From a virus, in IMG/VR virus record IMGVR_UViG_3300008267_001396, positions 1 to 22,371 of that record: a stretch of 22,371 bases of DNA. The stretch is one strand, 5' to 3'. The notes beneath the pieces are model-generated. The model saw only the letters and a list, made by a program, of their open reading frames with translations, was not told the origin of the DNA and did no database searches. Below are positions 13,065 to 21,039 of the stretch, one piece after another (positions within the stretch are counted from its first letter, which is position 1; each line of letters opens with the position of its first letter). Position numbers and translations under genes: made by a program.

Positions 13065-13422
13065 AGATATTATTCCAAGTTTTGCTATGGAGATGGAAAG
13101 ACCTGTAGAGGAAGTGCAGGCAGTGGTGTCTTTTTACTATAAAAGAGTGAGACAAGTGTTGTCAAATCTTAATTCTCCAACAGTGCATATAGAAAATCTT
13201 GGAAACTTTTACATAAAAGAAAAAGCATTAGATGCTTATATAGAAAAGTGTGAAGGGCATGTAGATGCTCTCAATAATAATATATTTAAAGAGTATGATA
13301 GTAAGGTGAGTTATAGGACTAAGCTAGAGATGACTAAGAATATGAAAACCCTTCTTAATGAAGAAAGAGGAAGAAGGAAAGAAGTAATTGATAAAAGATT
13401 TAACAATGAGTCTGAAAAATAA
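13045..13422 (+). CDS. HU/IHF-like DNA-binding protein
   Basis: A 125-aa protein. The first 70 residues fit the HU/IHF fold: VKDIIPSFAMEMERPVEEVQAVVSFYYKRVRQVL makes two helices, then PTVHIENLGNFYIKEKAL gives the beta strand and GxF turn typical of the family. The usual DNA-binding arm is replaced by a charged helical C-terminus (TKLEMTKNMKTLLNEERGRRKEVIDKRF). HU/IHF proteins bend DNA; in phages they support replication, recombination or packaging. There is no ATG at a suitable place, so the start is probably the TTG at 13045, inside the previous gene. An IHF-like protein is a recurrent gene of crAss-like phages. Confidence 0.72.
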   Translation: MRPQKVKDIIPSFAMEMERPVEEVQAVVSFYYKRVRQVLSNLNSPTVHIENLGNFYIKEKALDAYIEKCEGHVDALNNNIFKEYDSKVSYRTKLEMTKNMKTLLNEERGRRKEVIDKRFNNESEK

Positions 13423-13741
13423 TATTATACAAATCTGGAAAAATAAGGGGCAGATACTAGAAGGTATCACTAATAGTATTTTTAAGAAAGAGGATATTGA
13501 AGAGATTGCTCATAGTAGAATGCTTACATGTACACGATGTAATCTTTATGACGAGAGTGGTAAAGGATGTATGGTTTCAGGAACACAACCTTGTTGTGAT
13601 GAAAGATTTGGAGGTTGTGGGTGCTCTTTAAATTTTAAGACACGTAGTCTTTCTTCAGAGTGTCCTTTAGGTAAATGGAAAGCTGAGCTTACAGAACATG
13701 AAGAAGGATTGTTAAAAGAAAAATTAGGAATTAATGAGTGA
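13406..13741 (+). CDS. Zinc-ribbon-like protein, 111 aa
   Basis: Begins MSLKNNIIQIWKNKGQILEG with a helix. A cysteine cluster follows from about residue 42: CTRC, GC, PCC, CGC and a last SECPLG, eight cysteines within about 50 residues. This could bind one or two zinc ions. The ATG at 13406 is preferred over an in-frame TTG 18 bases earlier. It overlaps the HU/IHF-like gene by 17 bases and the nuclease gene by 8, so translation is coupled. I recall similar small zinc proteins next to the PD-(D/E)XK nuclease in crAss-like phages; function unknown. Confidence 0.7.
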   Translation: MSLKNNIIQIWKNKGQILEGITNSIFKKEDIEEIAHSRMLTCTRCNLYDESGKGCMVSGTQPCCDERFGGCGCSLNFKTRSLSSECPLGKWKAELTEHEEGLLKEKLGINE

Positions 13742-14543
13742 TTTAATATTCAAACCAGAGAAACACGAATACTCTTCAGCAGAAGATATTAAGTGGACAA
13801 GTGTTACAAGCTTTATATCAAAACTTAAAAAACCTTTTGATGCAGATACAATTGCTGTAAGGTCATCAAAGAGTAAGAAGAGTAAGTGGTATGGAATGAC
13901 ACCTGATGAAATTAAAACTGCATGGAAGGCTGAAGCTGATAGAGCTACAACACTAGGTACATGGTATCACAATCAAAGAGAAGCTGACATATGTGGACTC
14001 TCTACAATAGAGAGAGAAGGAGTGGTAATACCTATATTTAAGCCTATTGAAATTGATGGTATTAAACATGCTCCAGATCAAAAACTTTCTGATGGAGTCT
14101 ATCCTGAACATATGGTGTATTTAAAATCTGCAGGACTTTGTGGTCAGTCTGATTTAGTAGAGGTGGTAAATGGTAAGGTGAACATCACTGATTATAAAAC
14201 AAACAAAGAAATTAAAACAGAGGGGTACACTAGTTGGGAAGGAGTTACACAAAAGATGTTAGCACCAGTTGGTCATTTAGATGATTGTCATTTAATGCAC
14301 TATGCTTTACAGCTAAGCATGTATATGTACATCATTATTAAACACAATCCAAGGCTATCTCCAGGTAAATTAACCATCCATCATATTCTTTTTAAGGAAG
14401 CTGGTAGAGATAAGTTTGACAACCCTATAGCTGAATTAGATTCACATGGTAATCCTATTGTTTTAGATATTATTCCTTATGACCTACCTTACTTAAAACA
14501 AGAGGTCATCACTCTAATTAATTGGTGGAAAGATAATAATTAA
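13734..14543 (+). CDS. PD-(D/E)XK nuclease of the RecB/Cas4-like type
   Basis: A 269-aa protein with the full motif series of this nuclease superfamily. GTWYHNQRE (75-83) carries the metal-binding His. GLCGQSDLVEVVNGKVNITDYKT holds D140, D153 and K155, the PD-(D/E)XK core. ALQLSMYMYI (191-200) is the Q-x3-Y motif. The residues needed for Mg-dependent DNA cleavage are all present. There is no helicase domain, and it is near the length of a single nuclease domain. Likely roles are DNA repair, recombination or processing during replication or packaging; its place before the terminase favours the last, as inference. Confidence 0.88.
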   Translation: MSDLIFKPEKHEYSSAEDIKWTSVTSFISKLKKPFDADTIAVRSSKSKKSKWYGMTPDEIKTAWKAEADRATTLGTWYHNQREADICGLSTIEREGVVIPIFKPIEIDGIKHAPDQKLSDGVYPEHMVYLKSAGLCGQSDLVEVVNGKVNITDYKTNKEIKTEGYTSWEGVTQKMLAPVGHLDDCHLMHYALQLSMYMYIIIKHNPRLSPGKLTIHHILFKEAGRDKFDNPIAELDSHGNPIVLDIIPYDLPYLKQEVITLINWWKDNN

Positions 14544-14545
14544 AT

Positions 14546-14740
14546 ATGACAGACAACACTGTTTATACAATACCAGAACTTATTGAGCTCTATAAAAATA
14601 ACGAGCTTCCTGATAATGTAAAAGTATTTAGATATAAATCTGCTAAAGGAGAATATTGGATACATCTTGATGAATTAAAACAAGAAGTGGTATTAGCAGG
14701 ATCCTATCTTCACAGTAGTAAGGATAAAAAGAAAATATGA
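14546..14740 (+). CDS. Hypothetical protein, 64 aa
   Basis: A small charged protein (MTDNTVYTIPELIELYKNNELPDNV...), helical then strand-rich. It starts 2 bases after the nuclease gene and overlaps the next by 4 (ATGA). No family recognised; the tight spacing supports it. Confidence 0.65.
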   Translation: MTDNTVYTIPELIELYKNNELPDNVKVFRYKSAKGEYWIHLDELKQEVVLAGSYLHSSKDKKKI

Positions 14741-15024
14741 TATTACAATTAAATCCAACTATTGAAGTGCACACACCATTAGGTGATGGTGAAGCAATGT
14801 TTATTATAGATTATGGTGTCAATGTAAACACCGTGTGGGTGGTTAGATTTAAAAAAGGAGTGGTAAAACATTTTTATTCAGATGATATAAGAGTGTGGGG
14901 TAATCCTATGAATGGTAAAGGGTGGGATGTAGAAAAACTAGATGAGGTGATTACAAAGATTCCACCTACAGCAAAACGTAATATGGACTTTTTAAAAGTG
15001 GAAAAAAATGATAAGACTATTTGA
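14737..15024 (+). CDS. SH3-like small protein, 95 aa
   Basis: Beta-rich first 60 residues (IEVHTPLGDGEAMFIIDYGVNVNTVWVVRFKKGVVKHFYSDDIRVW) have the strand-turn pattern of an SH3-like barrel; the rest is helical and basic. Starts as ATGA over the previous stop and overlaps the next gene by 17 bases. Fold is inferred from pattern; function unknown. Confidence 0.6.
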   Translation: MILQLNPTIEVHTPLGDGEAMFIIDYGVNVNTVWVVRFKKGVVKHFYSDDIRVWGNPMNGKGWDVEKLDEVITKIPPTAKRNMDFLKVEKNDKTI

Positions 15025-15520
15025 TGTACAGAACGGTAAGGTGATTCCTAGTGAGCATTGTTACACACTTAAGTTTCTTAAAGATATAATGGATGAGTAT
15101 CCTAACGAATATTTGCGTATCTATGCGTATCTATTTTATATGACTTGTCCAAACCCTGATCTTAATCCTTTCTTTGATATTCCAGAAGAAGACAAAGAAG
15201 AGATGATACTTAAAGAGATAGAAGCAGATTTTAGTACAGATGACACTACAATATTTAAAGCACTTAAGACTTGTGAAAAAATGTATCAAACCCCTACATA
15301 TAGGGCATACCAAGGTATTAAAATATTCTTGGATAATATGGCAAAAAGTATGGCCACAGAACAACTTACATTTGGTAGAGATGGGTCTAGTCCTGCTCTT
15401 TTAAGAATGGCAGAGAAGTATGACCAAGTGAGACAATCCTTTAAAGGTGTATATAGAGACTTAATGGAAGAACAACAAAGTTCTGTGAGAGGTGGGCAAA
15501 ACTTAGCTTATGATCAATAA
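15008..15520 (+). CDS. Conserved pre-terminase protein, 170 aa
   Basis: A helical acidic protein (MIRLFDVQNGKVIPSEHCYTL...). The N-terminal part resembles a helical bundle (LKFLKDIMDEYPNEYLRIYAYLFYMTC). The C-terminal half is a long helix (AYQGIKIFLDNMAKSM...RMAEKYDQVRQSFKGVYRDLMEEQQ). It lies two genes before the large terminase. Small terminase subunits are helical, of this size, and lie just upstream of the large one, so this is a candidate; no HTH motif is obvious, so I rate that modestly. Confidence 0.6.
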   Translation: MIRLFDVQNGKVIPSEHCYTLKFLKDIMDEYPNEYLRIYAYLFYMTCPNPDLNPFFDIPEEDKEEMILKEIEADFSTDDTTIFKALKTCEKMYQTPTYRAYQGIKIFLDNMAKSMATEQLTFGRDGSSPALLRMAEKYDQVRQSFKGVYRDLMEEQQSSVRGGQNLAYDQ

Positions 15521-15530
15521 AAATAAATCT

Positions 15531-15797
15531 ATGGCAAAGAAACAAGAAGTGTATCAGGATGTAGAACCTGGTTACAAAAATGAAGATGACTTTATGAATG
15601 ATTGGGTGTTTCATTATAACACTTACTCTAAACAGTGGGCAGCTATTCCTAGAGATTATTACAATGAGTATTGGAATAATTTTAAGCATCCTGAAGTGTT
15701 AAGAAGTAAGCACATGAATACTTTACTATCTCTGTTGTATAAAGCTAAAGGAAATAAGGACATCATAGAAGACATTGCTAGTGGAGAAATCAAATAA
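15531..15797 (+). CDS. Hypothetical pre-terminase protein, 88 aa
   Basis: A small protein (MAKKQEVYQDVEPGYKNEDDFMNDW...) rich in aromatic residues, with a helical C-terminus (HMNTLLSLLYKAKGNKDIIEDIASGEIK). The ATG at 15531 has the A-rich leader typical of this genome; an ATG at 15510 would overlap the previous gene. The 3' end overlaps the terminase frame by about 20 bases. No family recognised. Confidence 0.6.
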   Translation: MAKKQEVYQDVEPGYKNEDDFMNDWVFHYNTYSKQWAAIPRDYYNEYWNNFKHPEVLRSKHMNTLLSLLYKAKGNKDIIEDIASGEIK

Positions 15798-17988
15798 TTA
15801 TATAGAAATACCCACCTATTCTAATGGAGAATGGAGTGTCACTGAGTTTGCTACAAGAGAAGACTTCAGAGACTTTCTATTACCATTATTTAAAGAACCA
15901 GGTCAGTATGGATTTAATGATGACTCTTTTATATTTAATGCTGAGGGTAGAAAGTTTCAGAAACAAGGGTTTTATTGTGCAGCCCCTGTTAAATCCAAAG
16001 ACTTTATAACTTACTGGGATGATCAAAAAGATAAATGTCGTAAAGGAATTATTGTTCATAGTGGCGAGCATACTTGGTATCTTACTCGTGATTATTATAT
16101 GTGGCTTAATTTTCTTCCCATCTATGATAAAGAAGAAAAAAAGTTCACATTTGCAAAAGTGAGGGATGCTCAATATCACATGGCACTCTATGAAATACTA
16201 GGTGAGCTTCATTGGAAGCATGCTATTATTCTAAAGAAACGTCAGATAGCATCCTCCTATTTTCATATGGCTAAACTTATCAACCAGTATTGGTTTGAAG
16301 CAGGTGCTGTATTAAAGATAGGAGCTAGTTTAAAAGATTATATCAATGAAAAAGGTTCATGGAAGTTTCTTAATGAATATAAAAACTTCTTGAATGAACA
16401 CACTGCATGGTATAGACCAGCTGAACCAGACAAGGTGGGGGCATGGCAACAGCAGATTAAAGTGAGACAGAATAATCGTGACACTTATAAAGGACTTAAA
16501 TCTACAATCAACTCCTACTCTTTTGAAAAAGATCCTACAAATGGTGTCGGTGGTCCTGTAACTTACTTCTTTCATGAGGAAGCAGGTATTGCTCCTAAAA
16601 TGGATGACACTTATGGGTTCATGAAACCAGCATTAAAGTCTGGTCACATTATTACAGGTCAGTTTATAGCAGCTGGATCAGTGGGTGATCTTGATCAGTG
16701 TGAACCTATGAAAGATTATATAATGAATCCTGAGGAGAATGGGTTCTATGGTGTCACTACTAACTTAATTGATTCTGATGGTACTATTGGTGTCACTGGT
16801 TTATTTATTCCTGAGCAGTGGAGCATGCCTCCTTATATAGATAACTATGGTAACTCTAAAGTGGAAGAAGCTTTAGCAGCTCTAGAGATAGAGTTTGCTA
16901 AGATGAAAAAAGAAATGGAACCAGCTGCCTATCAGCTTACTGTTTCTCAGCAACCACGTAATATTGAAGAAGCATTTGCTACTAGAAAGGTGAGTGTGTT
17001 TCCTACACATCTTGTCACTAAACAGATGCAAAGGATATCAGAAAAGAACTATGCTGTAGAGTATTTAGATCTATCTAGAAATGCTGAAGGTAAGATTGTA
17101 GCTAAAGAATCTAGAAAACTTCCTATAATGGAGTTTCCTATTTCTAAGAAGACAGAGGATAAAGAAGGAGTGATATGTATTTATGAAAGACCTTGCAAAG
17201 ATCCTACATTTGGTATGTACTATGCTTCTATAGATCCAGTGGGTGAAGGTAAAACTACAACATCAGAATCATTATGCTCCATCTATGTATATAAGAATCC
17301 TGTAGAAGTTATTATAGATGAGGGTGACGGCAAGGTGAGAAATACTATTGAAAGAGATAAGATAGTAGCATCATGGTGTGGTAGGTTTGATGATCTTAAC
17401 AAAACCCATGAGAGACTAGAGATAATTATAGAATGGTACAACGCATGGACATTAGTGGAGAATAACGTAGCTCTTTTTATACAGTATATTATTTCTAAAA
17501 AGAAGCAGCGATATTTGGTACCTAAGGATATGATATTATTTTTAAAAGACATAGGTGCAAACAGAAATGTCTTTCAGGAGTATGGATGGAAGAACGTAGG
17601 TACACTATTTAAAGGAACTATTCTATCATATGGTATTGAGTTTCTTAAAGAGGAGCTTGATTATGAGACAGACCCTGATGGAACTATTACCAAAACTATA
17701 TATGGGGTGGAGAGAATACCTGATCCTATGTTGCTAAAAGAGATGCAATCATATAGAGAAGGACTTAACGTGGATAGACTAGTAGCATTCTGCTCTTTAG
17801 TAGCATTTGCAAAGGTGCAACAATCTAACAGAGGAATCTCTAAAAGAGTGGAGTATAGTGAGAAAAAATTGGAAAATTCAGAAAAAAGTTATAAATTAAA
17901 AGTGAGCCCATTTAGACATATGGGTAAACCATCTACTCTGAGGAAGCAGTTTACTATTCAGAAAAACCCATTTAAAAATATTAGATAA
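15775..17988 (+). CDS. terL: Terminase large subunit
   Basis: A 737-aa protein with both terminase domains. The ATPase has a degenerate P-loop, ILKKRQIASSYF (about 153-164), of the K-x-R-Q type in which Arg replaces the usual GK(S/T). Walker B is VTYFFHEEAG (E268/E269), followed by the coupling segment ITGQFIAAGSVGDL. The nuclease domain starts with YYASIDPVGEGK (D487), then VENNVALFIQYI and a C-terminal RIPDPMLLKEMQSY, as in RNase H-like terminase nucleases. It packages DNA into proheads through the portal encoded two genes downstream. No ATG is available near the start; TTG 15775 or GTG 15781, both inside the upstream gene, are the candidates. Its stop overlaps the next ATG (TAATG). Confidence 0.93.
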   Translation: MLVEKSNNYIEIPTYSNGEWSVTEFATREDFRDFLLPLFKEPGQYGFNDDSFIFNAEGRKFQKQGFYCAAPVKSKDFITYWDDQKDKCRKGIIVHSGEHTWYLTRDYYMWLNFLPIYDKEEKKFTFAKVRDAQYHMALYEILGELHWKHAIILKKRQIASSYFHMAKLINQYWFEAGAVLKIGASLKDYINEKGSWKFLNEYKNFLNEHTAWYRPAEPDKVGAWQQQIKVRQNNRDTYKGLKSTINSYSFEKDPTNGVGGPVTYFFHEEAGIAPKMDDTYGFMKPALKSGHIITGQFIAAGSVGDLDQCEPMKDYIMNPEENGFYGVTTNLIDSDGTIGVTGLFIPEQWSMPPYIDNYGNSKVEEALAALEIEFAKMKKEMEPAAYQLTVSQQPRNIEEAFATRKVSVFPTHLVTKQMQRISEKNYAVEYLDLSRNAEGKIVAKESRKLPIMEFPISKKTEDKEGVICIYERPCKDPTFGMYYASIDPVGEGKTTTSESLCSIYVYKNPVEVIIDEGDGKVRNTIERDKIVASWCGRFDDLNKTHERLEIIIEWYNAWTLVENNVALFIQYIISKKKQRYLVPKDMILFLKDIGANRNVFQEYGWKNVGTLFKGTILSYGIEFLKEELDYETDPDGTITKTIYGVERIPDPMLLKEMQSYREGLNVDRLVAFCSLVAFAKVQQSNRGISKRVEYSEKKLENSEKSYKLKVSPFRHMGKPSTLRKQFTIQKNPFKNIR

Positions 17989-18200
17989 TGTATTATATAG
18001 TATCTTCTGATAATATTTCACTTGTAGCTGGCGAAGTATCATCTCCTAAAAAAAGACTGGTTCAAGATCTTTTAAAGGATGAAGTTATCAGTATGGATGA
18101 AGCTTTATTGCTTCTAGATGGAGAAAGTCCTATTGAAGAATCTTATAATCGTTGGACAACAACTACTACAGAAGATTCTGATTACACTATAACTTATTAA
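17988..18200 (+). CDS. Hypothetical protein between terminase and portal, 70 aa
   Basis: An acidic small protein (MYYIVSSDNISLVAGEVSSPKKRLV...) with a helical centre (VQDLLKDEVISMDEALLLLDGE) and a Thr/Ser-rich tail. Coupled to the terminase by TAATG and 5 bases before the portal ATG. Placement suggests a head-assembly role, but no family is recognised. Confidence 0.65.
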   Translation: MYYIVSSDNISLVAGEVSSPKKRLVQDLLKDEVISMDEALLLLDGESPIEESYNRWTTTTTEDSDYTITY

Positions 18201-18205
18201 TAATC

Positions 18206-20938
18206 ATGCAAGTATATAACGCCTTAGACCTTAAAGCAGGTAAAAAGACCCAGTATAATAAGATGGGTACTCTCACCCAACCTATTCAGTTTTTACCAAA
18301 AGCTGAGAAGGATGGAGAATGGGGTGCGTGGAATATGGACTGGTTAGAATGGCAGGGTATAAAACAGATTAGACGTAACTCTAGAAAACTATTAAAGAAT
18401 TACAAACTTGCTAAAGGTATTATTGATCGTACAGATTACATTATAGAAGATGATAATGAGTATGCTGATTTAATCGAAACTCTTACTAAAGAAGATCAAT
18501 CTGCATTAGAGCTTAAGTTCTATCCTATCATTCCTAATGTTATAAATGTACTAACAGGGGAGTTTTCTAAGCGCACTTCTAAAATAATGTTTAGAGCTGT
18601 GGATGACATCTCTTACAATGAGATGATGGAAGAAAAAAGAGCTATGATAGAGCAAACTCTTTTAGCTGAGGCTGAGCAGAAGACTATAATAAATCTGATA
18701 AATATGGGTATGGACCCTAACTCAGAAGAAGCACAGCAAGCTCTTAATCCTCAACAATTAAAGTCACTACCTGAAATAGAAGCATTCTTTAAAAAAGACT
18801 ATAGATCTTTAGTAGAAGAGTGGGCTACCCATCAACAAAAAGTAGATGAGGAAAGATTCCACATGTATGAACTAGAGAACATGGCCTTTAGAGATATGCT
18901 CATCACTGATAGAGAGTTCTGGCATTTTAGAATGATGGAGGATGATTATGAAGTAGAACTTTGGAATCCTCTACTAACTTTCTATCATAAATCACCAAGC
19001 TCACGTTATGTTTCTCAGGGTAACTGGGTAGGTAAGATAGAAATTCTCACTGTAGCTGATATTATTGATAAGTATGGATATATGATGGATCAGGATCAAT
19101 TGGAAGCTTTAGAAGCTATCTATCCTGTTCGTTCAGCTGGTCTTCCTATTCAAGGATTGCAGAATGATGGATCATACTATGATGCTACAAGATCTCATGC
19201 TTATAATGTTGAGGGTCCATCTTTAGCATATCGTCAGTTTCTATCTACATATGAGAACATGCCTTATAATGGTGATATTGTTCAGTGGATATTATCTGAA
19301 GGTGAAGACTTTTTAGACTATGGTCCTACGCACATGTTGCGTGCTACTACATGTTATTGGAAAAGTCAGCGTAAAGTGGGTCATCTTACTAGAGTGACAG
19401 AAGAAGGTGAAATTATACAGGATATTGTAGATGAAAGCTATATCATCACTGAAAAACCAGTGTATAATACAAAAGTTACAAAAGATAAAACTAAAGATAC
19501 TCTTTTAGTTGGAGAGCATGTAGAGTGGATATGGATAAATGAAACCTGGGGTGGTATTAAGATTGGTCCTAATAGACCCTCATTTTGGGGTATGAATAAT
19601 CCTGGAGGACTAGCTCCAATGTATATTAATGTAGGTAAACTGCCATTCCAATTTAAAGGAGATAGTACAATATACGGTTGTAAACTTCCTGTAGAAGGTT
19701 CTGTTTTCTCAGATAGAAATACTAGGTCTGTAAGTCTTGTAGACTTGATGAAACCTTACCAAATAGGCTATAATATTGTGAATAACCAAATAGCAGACAT
19801 CTTAGTAGATGAACTGGGTACGGTTATCATGCTAGACCAGAATGCTTTACCACGTCACTCATTGGGAGAAGACTGGGGTAAAAATAATCTGGCTAAAGCC
19901 TATGTTGCTATGAAGAACTTCCAGATGCTACCATTGGATACTTCTATCACTAATACAGAGAATGCTCTTAACTTTCAACACTACCAAGTGTTAAATCTAG
20001 AACAAACTCAACGTCTACTATCTAGGATTCAACTAGCAGGGTATTTTAAAAACACTGCATTTGAAAGTATAGGAATTAGCCCTCAGCGTATGGGATCTAT
20101 AACAGGACAGCAAACAGCTACTGGTATAGAACAAGCTGTTGTGAATTCATATGCTCAGACAGAACACTATTTTGTACAGCATTGTGACTATCTAATGCCT
20201 AGAGTGCACCAAATGAGAACTGACTTAGCTCAGTATTACCATTCTAAAAATCCAAGTTTAAGACTTCAATATATAACATCTACTGATGAGAAGGTTAACT
20301 TTAAGATGAATGGTGTAGACTTGCTATCAAGAGATTTAAATGTATTTGCTACAACAAAGAGCAACCACAGGGCTGTGCTAGATCAGCTTAAGCAATTAGC
20401 TCTTACTAATAATACAGCTGGAGCTTCTATATATGATCTTGGTAACATTGTTAAATCTGAGTCTATTGCTGAGTTAACAAGTGTTCTTAAAGCTGCTGAA
20501 GAGAAAGCTAATGTTATTAGACAAGAGCAAGCACAGCAACAACAGCAGATGCAAGAGCAAGAACTACAAGCTAGACAACAAGAAGCTCAGATGAAGATGG
20601 AGTTTGAAGCTCAAGAGAATGAAAAAAATAGACAATCTCAAATTATACAAGCTCAAATAAGATCTGCTGGGTATGGGTCTACTGTAGATATTAACCAAAA
20701 CTTGCAGTCAGATTATCTTGATGCAATGGAAAAAATACAGAAGCAAGATAATTACAAAGAGAGTATGAACTTTGAGAGAGAAAAAGAACTTAATAAAACA
20801 GCATCTCAAAGAGAGCTTAATGCAATTAAAGAAAAAGAGATACAAGCTAGAGAAGCTATAGCAAATAAACAACTAGAAATAGCACGTACTAATAAGAATA
20901 AGTATGATGCAAAATCTTCTGATAAGAAGAAAAAATAA
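18206..20938 (+). CDS. Portal protein
   Basis: A 910-aa protein directly after the terminase. The N-terminal part has the pattern KLAKGIIDRTDYIIEDDNEYADL and FYPIIPNVINVLTGEFSKRTSKIMF seen in large portal proteins of crAss-like phages. The middle contains typical stem/wing segments. From about residue 770 there is a long Gln/Glu-rich coiled coil (EEKANVIRQEQAQQQQQM...) ending in a lysine tail (SSDKKKK). The portal ring forms the DNA gate at one prohead vertex, docks the terminase and the neck, and this size is large for portals in general. A promoter-like spacer follows, so the next genes may be regulated separately. Confidence 0.9.
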   Translation: MQVYNALDLKAGKKTQYNKMGTLTQPIQFLPKAEKDGEWGAWNMDWLEWQGIKQIRRNSRKLLKNYKLAKGIIDRTDYIIEDDNEYADLIETLTKEDQSALELKFYPIIPNVINVLTGEFSKRTSKIMFRAVDDISYNEMMEEKRAMIEQTLLAEAEQKTIINLINMGMDPNSEEAQQALNPQQLKSLPEIEAFFKKDYRSLVEEWATHQQKVDEERFHMYELENMAFRDMLITDREFWHFRMMEDDYEVELWNPLLTFYHKSPSSRYVSQGNWVGKIEILTVADIIDKYGYMMDQDQLEALEAIYPVRSAGLPIQGLQNDGSYYDATRSHAYNVEGPSLAYRQFLSTYENMPYNGDIVQWILSEGEDFLDYGPTHMLRATTCYWKSQRKVGHLTRVTEEGEIIQDIVDESYIITEKPVYNTKVTKDKTKDTLLVGEHVEWIWINETWGGIKIGPNRPSFWGMNNPGGLAPMYINVGKLPFQFKGDSTIYGCKLPVEGSVFSDRNTRSVSLVDLMKPYQIGYNIVNNQIADILVDELGTVIMLDQNALPRHSLGEDWGKNNLAKAYVAMKNFQMLPLDTSITNTENALNFQHYQVLNLEQTQRLLSRIQLAGYFKNTAFESIGISPQRMGSITGQQTATGIEQAVVNSYAQTEHYFVQHCDYLMPRVHQMRTDLAQYYHSKNPSLRLQYITSTDEKVNFKMNGVDLLSRDLNVFATTKSNHRAVLDQLKQLALTNNTAGASIYDLGNIVKSESIAELTSVLKAAEEKANVIRQEQAQQQQQMQEQELQARQQEAQMKMEFEAQENEKNRQSQIIQAQIRSAGYGSTVDINQNLQSDYLDAMEKIQKQDNYKESMNFEREKELNKTASQRELNAIKEKEIQAREAIANKQLEIARTNKNKYDAKSSDKKKK

Positions 20939-21039
20939 TCTATAGCTGTATACTAGCAAAATTGATTTTTTCCAGATACATTTTTAATGTTTATACAATT
21001 ATATTTTGTATATTAATAATGTAGACAAAAACCAACAAT
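20939..21039 (+). promoter_or_regulatory. Promoter-like spacer before the scaffold gene
   Basis: The only sizeable spacer in the structural block. It holds TATAGCTGTATACTA (20941-20955, exact match to 1940-1954 on the other strand) and ATTTTGTATATT (21003-21014, exact match to two sites in the divergence region), followed by AATAATG. The ATG lies about 25 bases further. This is a good candidate for a phage late promoter. Confidence 0.5.
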
